Shown here piece by piece: positions 27,515 through 36,534 of a stretch of DNA of 64,000 nucleotides. The translations under genes were made by a program, and so were the position numbers. The DNA is from an uncultured Leifsonia sp. Its GTDB lineage: Bacteria > Actinomycetota > Actinomycetes > Actinomycetales > Microbacteriaceae. Location of the stretch: contig NZ_CAMFLC010000018.1 of assembly GCF_945957465.1 (NCBI RefSeq), forward strand, positions 1 through 64,000, written 5' to 3'. How positions within the stretch are numbered: position 1 is the stretch's first letter; every line of letters starts with the position of its first letter. The notes under the pieces were generated by a model. It did not search any database and had not been told where the DNA came from. It worked only from the letters and a program-made list of their open reading frames with translations.

Positions 27515-29680
27515 TCAGCCGCGCGGAGCGTTCCGCCAGAGCTTCGACGGCCACCAGATCGACCGGCCGATGTCGTAGGACACCGCCGGGACGAGCAGCG
27601 AGCGCACCAGCACGGTGTCCAGCAGCACGCCGAATGCGACGATGAACGCGATCTGCACGAGGAACAGGATGGGGATCACGGCGAGCGCCGCGAACGTCGC
27701 TGCCAGGACGACTCCGGCCGAGGTGATGACGCTGCCGGTCATCCCGAGGCCCCGCAGAATGCCCGGCCGTGTCCCGATCCGCAGCGACTCCTCGCGCACC
27801 CGCGTCATCAGGAAGATGTTGTAGTCCACTCCCAGGGCCACCAGGAACACGAACCCGAACAGGGGCACGCTCGCATCGGCGCCCGGGAAGCGGAACAGGT
27901 GGTCGAACACGAGTGCCGACACCCCCAGCGCCGCAGCGTACGACAGCACCACGCTGGCGATCAGGAGCACGGGCGCGAGGATCGACCGCAGCAGCAGCAT
28001 CAGGACGACGAGGATCACCAGCAACACGATCGGGATGATCTTCATCAGGTCGCGCTGGGCGGTGTCGTTGGTGTCCAGCGCGATGGCGGTGACCCCGCCG
28101 ACGAGCACGCCCTGGCCGGCTTCCGGGAGGTCGTGGCGCAGCTCGCGGACGACCTGCTCCGCCGCAGCCGAGTCGGGCTGCGCCTTCAGCGTCGCCTGGA
28201 TGAGCACCCGGCCGTCCTTGACGACCGGAGGCGTTGCCGCGCCGCCGGCCGACGCCGGGCGGCCTCCGCCCGTGTAGAGGGTCGCAGACGCGATGCCGTC
28301 GTTCTTCTGCGCCGCCGCGCGCACCGCCTCGCCGTCGGCCTCCTTCGCGACGATGACGACCGGCGCGCCGGAGCCCGCGTCGAAGTGCTTCGCGAGGATC
28401 TTCTGTCCGTCCACCGCATCGGACTGCGTGAGAACGAGGTCGGTCTGCTGGACGCCGTTCGCCTTGAGCTGGGTGAGTCCCAGCGCGCAGGCGGCGAGCA
28501 GCACGAACGACACGATCCAGGTGACGCGCGGCCGACGCGCGATCAGCGCTCCGACGCGCCGCCAGACGCCGCGGACGCTCTCCAGCCCCGCGATCCGCTC
28601 CGTGTCGCTGTGCTTGTGCTCGTGCGGACGGTCGCCGGCGTACACGGGCCGGAACGGCCAGAACGCCGCGCGGCCGAACACCGCGAGCAGCGTCGGCAGC
28701 AGGGTCAGCGCCGAGAGCAGCGAGAACACGATGCCGATCGCCGCGATCGGCCCGAGGCTCTTGTTGGAGTTGAGGTCGGAGAACAGCAGGCACAGCAGGG
28801 CGAGGATGACCGTCGCGCCGGACGCGATGATGGGTTCGAACGCGGCCTTCCACGCGGTGAGGATCGCCGTCCAGCGCGACTCCTCCTGCTCCAGCGCTTC
28901 CCGGTACCGTGCGACGAGCAGGAGGGAGTAGTCGGTGGCGGCCCCGATCACCAGGATCGAGAGGATGCCCTGGCTCTGCCCGCTCAGCTTGATCCAGCCC
29001 CACAGGGCGAACAGGTACACGAAGAGGATCGCCGCGCAGAGGGCGAACACCGAGGTGAGCAGGACCAGGAACGGCAGCAGGAGCGCGCGGTACACCAGCA
29101 GCAGGATGACGAACACCGCACCGACCGCGACGAGGAGGAGGATGCCGTCGATGCCGCCGAACGCGTTGACGAGGTCGGCCGTGAGGCCCGCCGGCCCGGT
29201 GACCCAGCCCTGGGTTCCCGCGGGCAGGTCGCTCTTCACGACGTCGCGCAGGTCGGCGACGACCGACTTCACATTCTCGGTGTCGGCGACGGGCACGATG
29301 AACTGCACGGCGCGGCCGTCCTCCGACGGGATCGGGCCGGCGACGCTCGTGCTCGCACCCGCCTCGGGCGCCTGCACTCCGTCGACAGCGCCGAGCTTCG
29401 CGGCGAGCTGGGAGTATCCGGCCAGCTCGCTCTTCGCGATCGTGGAATCGGATTGCACGACGACGATCGCGGGGACGGCCTCGGAGTCGGTGAACCGCTT
29501 CTGCCAGTCCTGGACCTCGGTCGACTCCGCGCTGGCGGGCAGGAACGCGGCCTGGTCGTTGCTGGACACCCCGGACAGCTTGCCGAACGTCGGGCCGCCG
29601 AGGCCGGCCACTACCAACCAGATCAGGATGAGCGCGATCGGCACCACGATCCGCACCCAGGTCGACGGTCTGCCCGACAT
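27515..29680 (-). CDS. MMPL family RND-type transporter
   Basis: 721 residues with about twelve membrane helices in two halves, each with a large outside loop after the first helix. The family's proton-relay Asp residues appear as GAATDYSLLLVARYRE and ALGVDYNIFLMTRVREE. Actinobacterial MMPL proteins export lipids, siderophores or drugs. The ATG at 29680 has GGAGG four bases before it; a GTG one codon earlier is too close. The promoter region carries a near-palindrome at 29691-29712, but no regulator gene is adjacent. Confidence 0.93.
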   Translation of the reverse strand: MSGRPSTWVRIVVPIALILIWLVVAGLGGPTFGKLSGVSSNDQAAFLPASAESTEVQDWQKRFTDSEAVPAIVVVQSDSTIAKSELAGYSQLAAKLGAVDGVQAPEAGASTSVAGPIPSEDGRAVQFIVPVADTENVKSVVADLRDVVKSDLPAGTQGWVTGPAGLTADLVNAFGGIDGILLLVAVGAVFVILLLVYRALLLPFLVLLTSVFALCAAILFVYLFALWGWIKLSGQSQGILSILVIGAATDYSLLLVARYREALEQEESRWTAILTAWKAAFEPIIASGATVILALLCLLFSDLNSNKSLGPIAAIGIVFSLLSALTLLPTLLAVFGRAAFWPFRPVYAGDRPHEHKHSDTERIAGLESVRGVWRRVGALIARRPRVTWIVSFVLLAACALGLTQLKANGVQQTDLVLTQSDAVDGQKILAKHFDAGSGAPVVIVAKEADGEAVRAAAQKNDGIASATLYTGGGRPASAGGAATPPVVKDGRVLIQATLKAQPDSAAAEQVVRELRHDLPEAGQGVLVGGVTAIALDTNDTAQRDLMKIIPIVLLVILVVLMLLLRSILAPVLLIASVVLSYAAALGVSALVFDHLFRFPGADASVPLFGFVFLVALGVDYNIFLMTRVREESLRIGTRPGILRGLGMTGSVITSAGVVLAATFAALAVIPILFLVQIAFIVAFGVLLDTVLVRSLLVPAVSYDIGRSIWWPSKLWRNAPRG

Positions 29681-29690
29681 CACGCCTCCA

Positions 29691-29712
29691 ATTAGCTAGC
29701 CAAGTTAGCAAT
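29691..29712 (-). promoter_or_regulatory. AT-rich near-palindrome before the MMPL gene
   Basis: The 22-bp stretch begins ATTAGCTAG and ends GTTAGCAAT and is much richer in A and T than its surroundings. The arms match imperfectly and GCTARC occurs twice. It sits right before the ribosome site and could bind a MarR- or TetR-type repressor. The evidence is shape only. Confidence 0.35.
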
Positions 29713-29751
29713 CAGCATAGTGCGTAATCGATGCAGGCGGCCAGTCGCCTT

Positions 29752-30345
29752 CTATCCAACCTCCCGGTCGGTCGCGATGAGTTCCGCGCCGGCGTGGGCG
29801 AGCTCGGCGAGCGCGTCCGCCGACGAGTCCGGCGCCACACCGGCGACGAGCGATGTGAGTACGCGCACGCGCTGACCGTGCGCGAGCGCGTCGAGCGCCG
29901 ATGCGCGCACGCAGTAGTCGGTCGCGATGCCCGCGATGTCGACGGTGTCGATCCCGTGCTCGTCGAGGATGTTGTGCACGGTCGACCCGGCCTCGGTCCG
30001 CCCCTCGAAGATCGAGTACGCGGGCACGCCCTGGCCCTTGCGGATGTGATAGCCCACCCGTGAGGTGTCGAGCGCCGGGTGATAGTCGGCTCCCGCTGTG
30101 CCGGCCACGCAGTGCGCCGGCCAGGTGTTCACGAAGTCGGGATCGGCGTCGCCCGCGAAGTGGCCTCCGTTGTCGTTGTCCGCGTCGTGCCAGTCGCGGC
30201 TCGCGAGCACGATCGCGTAGTCGTCCGCATGGGCGCGCAGATGCTCCGTGATGGCCGCCGCCACCGCGGCTCCCCCGGCGACACCGAGGGCTCCCCCTTC
30301 GGTGAAGTCGTTCTGCACGTCGATGATGAACAGCGCCTTGCCCAT
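29752..30345 (-). CDS. pncA: Nicotinamidase (isochorismatase fold)
   Basis: 197 residues. Catalytic triad Asp9 (IIDVQNDF), Lys103 (HIRKGQG) and Cys145 (ATDYCVRAS); metal ligands Asp51, His53 and His62 in SRDWHDADNDNGGHF. It hydrolyses nicotinamide to nicotinate in the NAD salvage pathway, and activates pyrazinamide in sensitive species. GGAGG precedes the ATG. It follows the PBP4 gene by 15 bp and is probably cotranscribed. Confidence 0.95.
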   Translation of the reverse strand: MGKALFIIDVQNDFTEGGALGVAGGAAVAAAITEHLRAHADDYAIVLASRDWHDADNDNGGHFAGDADPDFVNTWPAHCVAGTAGADYHPALDTSRVGYHIRKGQGVPAYSIFEGRTEAGSTVHNILDEHGIDTVDIAGIATDYCVRASALDALAHGQRVRVLTSLVAGVAPDSSADALAELAHAGAELIATDREVG

Positions 30346-30360
30346 CGCCGCCTCCTCCGC

Positions 30361-32007
30361 TCAGCCGTTCATGAGGTTGTCACCGCACTTGTAGAAGCCG
30401 GTGACGAGCGTGTCGATCGCCTGCTTGGCATTGTCGCTCACCGGGCCGAGCGCGAAGACGGCGAACGTGAGCGGAGTGCCGTCGGCGGCGTCGACGATCC
30501 CGGCGAGCGTGTAGCCGTTGTCGATCCAGCCGGTCTTGGCGTGGACGGCGCCGCGGGCGACCGCGTTCGCGCCCGTGAAGCGGCTGTAGCCCGGGCCGAG
30601 CGTGCCCGACTGACCGGAAACCGGCAGGCCGTCGTAGACGACGCCGAGCCCGTTCTGGCGGTTGAGCACCTTGATGAAGAGCTGGGTCAGGTACGACGGC
30701 GGCACCGCGTTGTCGGCGCTGAGGCCGGAACCGTCGGCGATGTGGATGCCGCTGGTGTCGATCCCGTAGCCCTTCAGGCCGGCGAGCACGCCGGCGTTCT
30801 CGGCGTCGAAGGTGTTGCCTGCGCCCGCCTTGATCGCGACGAGCCGCGCGAGCTCCTCCATGATCGTGTTGTCGGAGTACTTCATCGCCTGATCGATCAG
30901 GGTGGTGACAGGCTGCGACTGCACGGCCGCGAGCTGGCGCGCGCCCGCCGGAGCCGATCCCGAGGTCACCGGGACGTTCGTCCCGAGGTACTGCTGGAAG
31001 TACTGCACCGCGCGTCCGGTCGGGTCCGTGCTGCGCGGCGATTCCACCGCGCCCGGGTCATTGCGATCGCCGTCCACCATCAGGGCGGACATGTACGGGG
31101 TGGACCCCTCGACCACCCGCTCCTCGTGCTCGTCCCAGCTCGGCTGCCACAGCGGGCCGCCGAACAACGACGTGTCGACGACGATGGACGTCACGGGCTG
31201 ACCGCCCAGCGCCTGCTTGGTCTGGTTCGCGAGATCCTGGATCGAGGGTGCGCCCGTGTAGAACGCGCCCTGTCCGCCGGGCAGACGCGACAGCGTCACG
31301 TCACCACCGCCGACGATCACGACCTGTCCGGGCGCGCTGCCGGCGACGACAGTGGTCTGCACCCGGTAGTCCGGGCCGAGCGTCGCCAGAGCAGCCGCAG
31401 AGGTCAGGGTCTTGAGCACCGAGGCGGTCGGACCCGGCTTGCCGCCGTTGCGATCGAAGAGCACCTGGCCGGTCTTGGCGTTGACCACCTGGGCCTCGAG
31501 ATTGCCGAGGCGGCCGTCCTGGGCGAGGGAGGCGACCGAACAGGTGCGGACGCGGCTCGCGGCCGGCTGCGCGGCGGGCACGGGACGCGCGGGGTCGGCG
31601 GTCGGCGTAGGGGTCGGCGTGGGCGTCGGGGTGCTGCTCGCGGACCGTGTCGCGGTGGGAGCAGCAGCTCCGGCCGGCGTCGCGCCCAGGGTGGCGCCGA
31701 GAGCGACGCTGCCCGTGCCGAGGATGACGAAGGCGACGGCCGCTCCCGCGGCCATCCACGCTTTCGGGTGCGTACGGATCGCCGAGAGGACGCCGGCGAG
31801 GGCTCCTCCCGCAGCACCACCCGGCATGCCGTCGGCCCCCCTACGACCGCTCGCACGTGCCGCGCGGCGCCCCGAACGAGTCGACGCATCGCCGGGCTCG
31901 CTCGTCGCAGAGGAGTCGCCGGCCGGGGGAACAAGGGGGAAAGTGTTCGTCGATTCAGACTCGGTGCCGTCGGGCAGACCGGAGTCGCGCTGGTCCGATT
32001 CGCGCAT
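30361..32007 (-). CDS. dacB: D-alanyl-D-alanine carboxypeptidase/endopeptidase (PBP4 class)
   Basis: 548 residues. A long hydrophilic cytoplasmic head (1-80), one membrane anchor (about 84-105) and a Thr-Pro linker precede the class C penicillin-binding domain. Active-site motifs are S196-V-L-K199 in PTASVLK, YSDN, and HAKTG. It trims peptidoglycan side chains outside the membrane. The head and membrane anchor replace the cleaved signal of E. coli PBP4. The mRNA looks leaderless: TTGGCG, 17 bp, TAATAT, 6 bp, ATG. Confidence 0.94.
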   Translation of the reverse strand: MRESDQRDSGLPDGTESESTNTFPLVPPAGDSSATSEPGDASTRSGRRAARASGRRGADGMPGGAAGGALAGVLSAIRTHPKAWMAAGAAVAFVILGTGSVALGATLGATPAGAAAPTATRSASSTPTPTPTPTPTADPARPVPAAQPAASRVRTCSVASLAQDGRLGNLEAQVVNAKTGQVLFDRNGGKPGPTASVLKTLTSAAALATLGPDYRVQTTVVAGSAPGQVVIVGGGDVTLSRLPGGQGAFYTGAPSIQDLANQTKQALGGQPVTSIVVDTSLFGGPLWQPSWDEHEERVVEGSTPYMSALMVDGDRNDPGAVESPRSTDPTGRAVQYFQQYLGTNVPVTSGSAPAGARQLAAVQSQPVTTLIDQAMKYSDNTIMEELARLVAIKAGAGNTFDAENAGVLAGLKGYGIDTSGIHIADGSGLSADNAVPPSYLTQLFIKVLNRQNGLGVVYDGLPVSGQSGTLGPGYSRFTGANAVARGAVHAKTGWIDNGYTLAGIVDAADGTPLTFAVFALGPVSDNAKQAIDTLVTGFYKCGDNLMNG

Positions 32008-32013
32008 CCGGGT

Positions 32014-32042
32014 ATATTACCCACGTTGCCTGAGAGCGCCAA
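32014..32042 (-). promoter_or_regulatory. dacB promoter (leaderless)
   Basis: On the minus strand TTGGCG (32037-32042) and TAATAT (32014-32019) are 17 bp apart, and the ATG follows the -10 by exactly six bases. There is no Shine-Dalgarno sequence. This is the clearest sigma-70-type promoter in the window. Confidence 0.7.
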
Positions 32043-32095
32043 TCGGGTGCGCGGGGGCGGCCGGGTCGACAGCGATCGAAGGGAGGACGGCCCCG

Positions 32096-32728
32096 ATGAC
32101 CGATGAACCCTCCGCGACCCGTGAGACCGGCCGCATCGAAGCGTTCAGCGACGCCGTGTTCGCGATCGCGATCACGCTGCTGGTCCTCGATCTGCGCGTG
32201 CCGGCTCCCGGCCGATTCGCCGAGACCCTGCTCAGCGACTGGTCGAGTTACCTCGCCTACCTGGCGGCGTTCGCCACGATCGCCAGCATCTGGCTGCACC
32301 ACCACACCGTCTTCCGGCGGATCGCGCGCGTCGAGCCCGCCGTGCTCCTGCTGAACCTCCTGCTCCTGCTCGGGGTCTCGGTCGTGCCGTGGCCCACGTC
32401 ACTGATCGCCGCAGCCGTGCGCGAGGGCACCCGCTCCGACCAGATCGCGGCGGTCGCCGTCTACACCCTGGTCTCACTGGTGGTCAGCGCCTCCTGGACG
32501 GGACTCGAGTTCACCCTCGCCGCGCGGCCGCGACTGCTCGTCGATCCGGCCGATACCGGCTGGATGCGCCTCCACGGCTACCAGGCGATGCTCGCCGCCA
32601 TCCCGATCCTGGTCGCGGGAGCGCTCGTCTTCGTCTCGCCGATCGCCTCACTGCTCGTGTTCGTGGCGGTGCCGGCGTACTTCATCGCGGTGGTCAGCAC
32701 GACGGGATGGCGGCGGCCCCGAGACTGA
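32096..32728 (+). CDS. TMEM175-like (DUF1211) membrane protein
   Basis: 210 residues with six hydrophobic segments. The first carries the TMEM175 hallmark R.EAFSDAVFAIAITLLVLDL, whose FSD motif forms the structural core of these potassium-permeable channels. Bacterial homologues conduct K+ weakly selectively. The second half is more diverged, which fits the one-repeat bacterial form that tetramerises. GGGAGG precedes the ATG. It is divergent from dacB (88 bp). Confidence 0.88.
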   Translation: MTDEPSATRETGRIEAFSDAVFAIAITLLVLDLRVPAPGRFAETLLSDWSSYLAYLAAFATIASIWLHHHTVFRRIARVEPAVLLLNLLLLLGVSVVPWPTSLIAAAVREGTRSDQIAAVAVYTLVSLVVSASWTGLEFTLAARPRLLVDPADTGWMRLHGYQAMLAAIPILVAGALVFVSPIASLLVFVAVPAYFIAVVSTTGWRRPRD

Positions 32729-32777
32729 GCGTGGCGGCTGGGCGGGCGCGCGAGGACCGCGTCCCAGGGAGAAACGG

Positions 32778-32850
32778 AGCCGCCCAAGGGAATCGAACCC
32801 TTGACCTTCTCATTACGAGTGAGATGCTCTGCCGACTGAGCTAGGGCGGC
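32778..32850 (-). tRNA. tRNA-Thr (CGT)
   Basis: A 73-base cloverleaf on the minus strand: acceptor GCCGCCC with GGGCGGC, anticodon stem TCTCA/TGAGA around loop CTCGTAA, and TTCGATT in the T loop. The anticodon CGT reads ACG threonine codons. The 3' CCA is not encoded. It ends between the TMEM175-like gene and a TetR gene. Confidence 0.97.
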
Positions 32851-32937
32851 GTGGCCGGGCTCAGCGCCCGGGCACAGTCAGATAGCTTACCCGATCACGG
32901 AGGGTGCTCACGACCACCGAGCCGGTGGACGGCGCTC

Positions 32938-33630
32938 TCAGTGCGCCTGGGCGCCCAGCGCCTGCAGTTGGTCGAACGAGCTGCGGAGCCGCTCGGACAG
33001 GGGCTCGACGCCACCGTGGTCGGCCCAGCACGACCAGGCGTGGCGCATGCCGGCGAACGCGACGTAGGTGACGAGGCGCGCACGCTGGTGCAGCGTCTCC
33101 TGGTCGTCGGCGAGTCGCGGGTCGTCGTGGGCGAGCCGGCGCTGCACGACCGCACTCAGGGCGTCCTCGAAGGTGTGCATGCTCGCCATCCGCTGCGCGA
33201 ACAGCTCCGGGTTGTCCTTCAGCAGGGAACGGCGCAGCGCGTGAAGTTCCTGGGCGCTGGCCGTCCGCTCAGCCGGGAGGCCGCTGTCGAGCTCGCCATC
33301 GAGATCGCCGGTGTCGATCGCCGCGATGAGCAGCTTGCCCATCCCGTCGAGGATGGGCTCGGCGGGCCCGGCTGCGACGAAGCGCTCGATGCTCTCCTCG
33401 TCCGGCAGTTGGGGGAGCTCCCCGATGATCGCGGACTCTTTGGACGGGAAGTAGTTGAAGAAGGTGCGCGGCGAGACGTTGGCCGCGTGGCTGATCTCGT
33501 CGATCGTCACCTTGTCGAACCCGCGCTCGCTCGCGAGCTCGAGAGCCGCGAGCTGGATCGCGCGCCTGGTGGCGATCCGCTTGCGCTCACGCAGGCCCAG
33601 CTCGCCGTCCGTCGTCGTGGTCACAGTCAC
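32938..33630 (-). CDS. TetR family transcriptional regulator
   Basis: 230 residues from a GTG start. N-terminal helix-turn-helix (about 15-60: ATRRAIQLAALELASERGFD, TIDEISHAANVSPRTFFNYF), with a diverse all-helical ligand domain after it. TetR proteins usually repress an efflux or catabolic gene nearby; here no divergent target exists, only a same-strand secreted hydrolase gene 75 bp upstream and tRNA-Thr downstream. The start lacks a ribosome site, and AATAAT seven bases upstream suggests a leaderless mRNA. Confidence 0.92.
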   Translation of the reverse strand: MTVTTTTDGELGLRERKRIATRRAIQLAALELASERGFDKVTIDEISHAANVSPRTFFNYFPSKESAIIGELPQLPDEESIERFVAAGPAEPILDGMGKLLIAAIDTGDLDGELDSGLPAERTASAQELHALRRSLLKDNPELFAQRMASMHTFEDALSAVVQRRLAHDDPRLADDQETLHQRARLVTYVAFAGMRHAWSCWADHGGVEPLSERLRSSFDQLQALGAQAH

Positions 33631-33651
33631 GAGTTCGATTATTTCACTGTC

Positions 33652-33663
33652 TGCAAAATTGCA
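33652..33663. promoter_or_regulatory. Possible TetR autoregulatory operator
   Basis: TGCAAAATTGCA has perfect 5-bp arms around two bases and lies 22 bp before the tetR start, between the candidate -10 (AATAAT, 33638-33643) and any -35. The position fits autorepression. It is short, so a chance palindrome is possible. Confidence 0.4.
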
Positions 33664-33704
33664 CCACTCACCCGATGCGTCGCGATGTCACGATGCCTGC
33701 CGTC

Positions 33705-35261
33705 TCAGCAGGTCTTGCCCGGCGAGGGGATGGTGCCGTCGACGAGGAACGAGTCGACCGCGCCGTTCACGCACGAGTTGGACTTGTTGTAGGCGGTGTG
33801 TCCCTCGCCCTTGTACGTCAGAAGGTGGCCGTTCGCGAGTTCCGATGCGAGGTTCTTCGCCCAGACGTAGGGCGTCGCCGGGTCGTTGGTGGTGCCCACG
33901 ACGAGGATCGGCGCGGAACCCGCCGCCGCGATCGGCCCGCGCTGCGCGGTCGTCTTGTACGGCCAGTTGGCACAGCCGATGTCGCCGTAGGCCATGTACG
34001 GACCGATCACCGGCGCGGCCTTGGCCAGTTCCTGAGCCTGTGCGCGCATCGTCGCGGGGTCGTCGTCGTAGCTGTAGTCGAGGCAGTTGATCGCCATGAA
34101 CGCCTCTGTGGAGTTGTCGCTGTAGGTGCCGTCCTTGTTGCGGCTGTTGTAGCCGTCGGCGAGTGCGAACGCGATGCGCGCACTGCCCTTCATCACATCG
34201 GTGAACATGCTGCTCAGATACGACCAGGCCGTCGCGTCGTACAGCGGGTAGATGATCGCGGTCACGAGCGTGTTGGCCCCGAGCTCACGGCCGTCCGAGT
34301 TGCGGATCGGGCTGGCCTCCACCGAGGCCAGAAGCTGGGAGATCGTCCTCATCCCGTCCTCCACCGATCCGCTGAACGGGCAGTCCTTCTCGGTCAGGCA
34401 CTTGGCGAGGTAGGCCCGCAGCGCGCTCTCGAACCCCTCTGCCTGCACCGTGGTGACGTCGAAGTTGCTCGCCGCGGGGTCGAGCGCTCCGTCGAGCACG
34501 AGGCGGCCCGTCTTGCCGGGGTAGAGGTCGGCATACACGGCGCCCAGGTAGGTGCCGTAGGAGTAGCCGAGGTAGTTGAGCTTCTTGTCGCCGAGGACCG
34601 CGCGCAGCAGGTCGAGGTCACGAGCCGCACTCACCGTGTCGACATGGTCGAGCAGAGCGCCGGTGTTCTTCGCGCACGCGGCGCCGAACTGCTTGGACAT
34701 CGTGACGTTGTCGGCGATCCAGGAGTCGGAACCGCGCTGGCCGGGAGTGATGCCGTACAGGTAGTCGTCCATCTGTGCGGCGTCGTAGCACTTGACGGCG
34801 GTCGAACGGCCGACGCCTCGGGGGTCGAAGCCCACGACGTCGAAGTGGCTCTGGAGCGTCTTGTCGGTGGCGTAGTCCACCGAGTCCTTGACGAAGTCGT
34901 AGCCCGAGCCTCCCGGGCCGCCGGGGTTCACCAGCAGCGACCCCTGCTTCGTGCCCGTGGCCTGCTGACGGATCAGCGCCAGGTCGATCTCGCCCGCCGA
35001 CGGATTCTTCCAGTCCAGGGGCGCCTTGGCCGTCGTGCACTGCTTGCCCTGTGCACAGTCGCTCCACACGAGCTTCTGCGTGTAGAACGGCGTGAGCGCG
35101 GCGGCGACGTGCTCCGACACGGGATTGGAGGTGCTCGACGTCTTGGCCGGCAGGAACCAGGTCACGCAACCGGTGAGCGTGAGAGCCGTGACGGCCGCGA
35201 TCGCGGCGAAGACGGTGCGAGCGGCCCGCCGGCGAGCCGGACGGCTCAGTCGGGTGGTCAC
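33705..35261 (-). CDS. Secreted lipoprotein alpha/beta hydrolase (tripeptidyl aminopeptidase type)
   Basis: 518 residues from a GTG that overlaps the holB stop (GTGA). A basic N-terminus and hydrophobic stretch end in the lipobox L29-T-G-C32, so it is a predicted lipoprotein. Nucleophile Ser234 in GYSYGTYLG; the C-terminal TAP-like domain supplies the Asp (GTTNDPATP) and His (KGEGHTAY). This family includes Streptomyces SlpD/SlpE proteases and mycobacterial exported proteases. It is coupled to holB only by gene order; a shared function is not apparent. Confidence 0.92.
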   Translation of the reverse strand: MTTRLSRPARRRAARTVFAAIAAVTALTLTGCVTWFLPAKTSSTSNPVSEHVAAALTPFYTQKLVWSDCAQGKQCTTAKAPLDWKNPSAGEIDLALIRQQATGTKQGSLLVNPGGPGGSGYDFVKDSVDYATDKTLQSHFDVVGFDPRGVGRSTAVKCYDAAQMDDYLYGITPGQRGSDSWIADNVTMSKQFGAACAKNTGALLDHVDTVSAARDLDLLRAVLGDKKLNYLGYSYGTYLGAVYADLYPGKTGRLVLDGALDPAASNFDVTTVQAEGFESALRAYLAKCLTEKDCPFSGSVEDGMRTISQLLASVEASPIRNSDGRELGANTLVTAIIYPLYDATAWSYLSSMFTDVMKGSARIAFALADGYNSRNKDGTYSDNSTEAFMAINCLDYSYDDDPATMRAQAQELAKAAPVIGPYMAYGDIGCANWPYKTTAQRGPIAAAGSAPILVVGTTNDPATPYVWAKNLASELANGHLLTYKGEGHTAYNKSNSCVNGAVDSFLVDGTIPSPGKTC

Positions 35262-36448
35262 AGGTCGGTCCCCTTTCGCGCGGCGCCGCCGCGAAGGATG
35301 GTGATGAGCATGGCCTCCAGGGCCAGAGCGGGTGCGACGTTGCCGTCGATCCGCTCGCGGGCGGTCGCGATCGCATCCATCGCCGCGAGCGTAGCGGCAG
35401 GAGTCGTGTGCGCGCTGAGAGCCGCCAGCCGGGGCTGGATCTCGAGGTTCACGAGCTCGCTGCTGCTGCCGAGCTGCAGCATCATCACGTCGCGGTAGAG
35501 CGACAGCAGATCGGTGAGGATCCGGTCGATGCCGTCGCGGAGGCTGCGCGTCGCCCGTCGCTTCTGGTCGTCCTCGAGCTGGCGGAGCTGACCGCGCAGC
35601 GCGGGCGGGATCGTGCCGCCCGGCTCGATGCCGAGCGAGCGCAGGGCGTGCTCGCGCTCCTCCGCATCGCGCTCCTCCGTGATCGCCTTCGCGTCGGCGC
35701 CCGCGACCTCGAGCAGTGTGGCCGCGGCCTGAACGGCGTCGGAGACCGAGCGGATGCCGAGGGCCAGCTCCAGGGTCTGGTCGCGTCGACGCCGGGCCTC
35801 CTCGTTGGTGGCGAGGCGGTGCGCCATCCCGATGTGGCTCTGCGCGTGCCGCGCGGCCCGCTCGGCGACCTGGCCGTCGACGCCGTCGCGGCGTTCGATC
35901 AGCCGCGCGACGTCCGAGACGTCGGGGACCTTGAGCCGGACGGTGCGCACGCGGGAGCGGATGGTGGGGAGCAGGTCGGCGTCGCTGGGCGCGCAGAGGA
36001 TCCAGACCGTGCGCTCCGGCGGCTCCTCCAACGCCTTGAGCAGGACGTTGGAGGTGCGCTCCGTCATCCGGTCGGCGTCTTCGATGACCATGACCCGGTA
36101 CCGGCCGACGGACGGCGCGAACTGCGAGCTGGCGACGAGCGAGCGCACCTCCTCGATCGAGATGATGACGCGCTCGGTGCTGAGGACGGCGAGATCGGGG
36201 TGGGTCCGCGCCTCGACCTGGCGCTGCGCGGCGAGATCGCCCTCCGGGGTCCCGGGGCTCAGCAGAGCCGTCGCGAACGCGTAGGCGAGGTTCGACCTTC
36301 CCGACCCGGGAGGGCCGGTGATGAGCCAGGAGTGCGTCATTCCGCGCGCGGCATCGGCGGCCGGCCCGGCGGCGGTGGCCGACTCGGCGGCGGCGCGGAC
36401 GACGGCGATCGCGTCGTCCTGTCCCGTCAGGTCGTCCCACACCGCCAT
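35258..36448 (-). CDS. holB: DNA polymerase III, delta' subunit
   Basis: 396 residues. AAA+ clamp-loader fold with a P-loop GPPGSGRSN (45-53) in which the usual Lys is Arg, the sensor region RYRVMVIEDADRMTERTSN and the Leu/Glu-rich NVLLKALEEPPERT. The Lys-to-Arg change fits delta' being an ATPase-inactive stator. It acts in loading the beta clamp at replication forks. It is 86 bp after tmk on the same strand. The frame runs further upstream, but homology begins at MAVWDDLTGQ. Confidence 0.94.
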   Translation of the reverse strand: MAVWDDLTGQDDAIAVVRAAAESATAAGPAADAARGMTHSWLITGPPGSGRSNLAYAFATALLSPGTPEGDLAAQRQVEARTHPDLAVLSTERVIISIEEVRSLVASSQFAPSVGRYRVMVIEDADRMTERTSNVLLKALEEPPERTVWILCAPSDADLLPTIRSRVRTVRLKVPDVSDVARLIERRDGVDGQVAERAARHAQSHIGMAHRLATNEEARRRRDQTLELALGIRSVSDAVQAAATLLEVAGADAKAITEERDAEEREHALRSLGIEPGGTIPPALRGQLRQLEDDQKRRATRSLRDGIDRILTDLLSLYRDVMMLQLGSSSELVNLEIQPRLAALSAHTTPAATLAAMDAIATARERIDGNVAPALALEAMLITILRGGAARKGTDL

Positions 36449-36534
36449 GTGCTCCAGGCTACCGGGCACGGCGGACAACGCCTCTGCCGGCCGCGGAGCG
36501 ACCCGGAGCGGGGGCGCGGGCGGAGGCGGGGGTG

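Noticed and set aside
31600-31640. Thr-Pro repeat tract in dacB (and the similar one near 815-835 in the LCP gene) as a phase-variation switch
   Set aside because: Units are imperfect and multiples of three or six bases, so changes would alter linker length but not switch the gene off.
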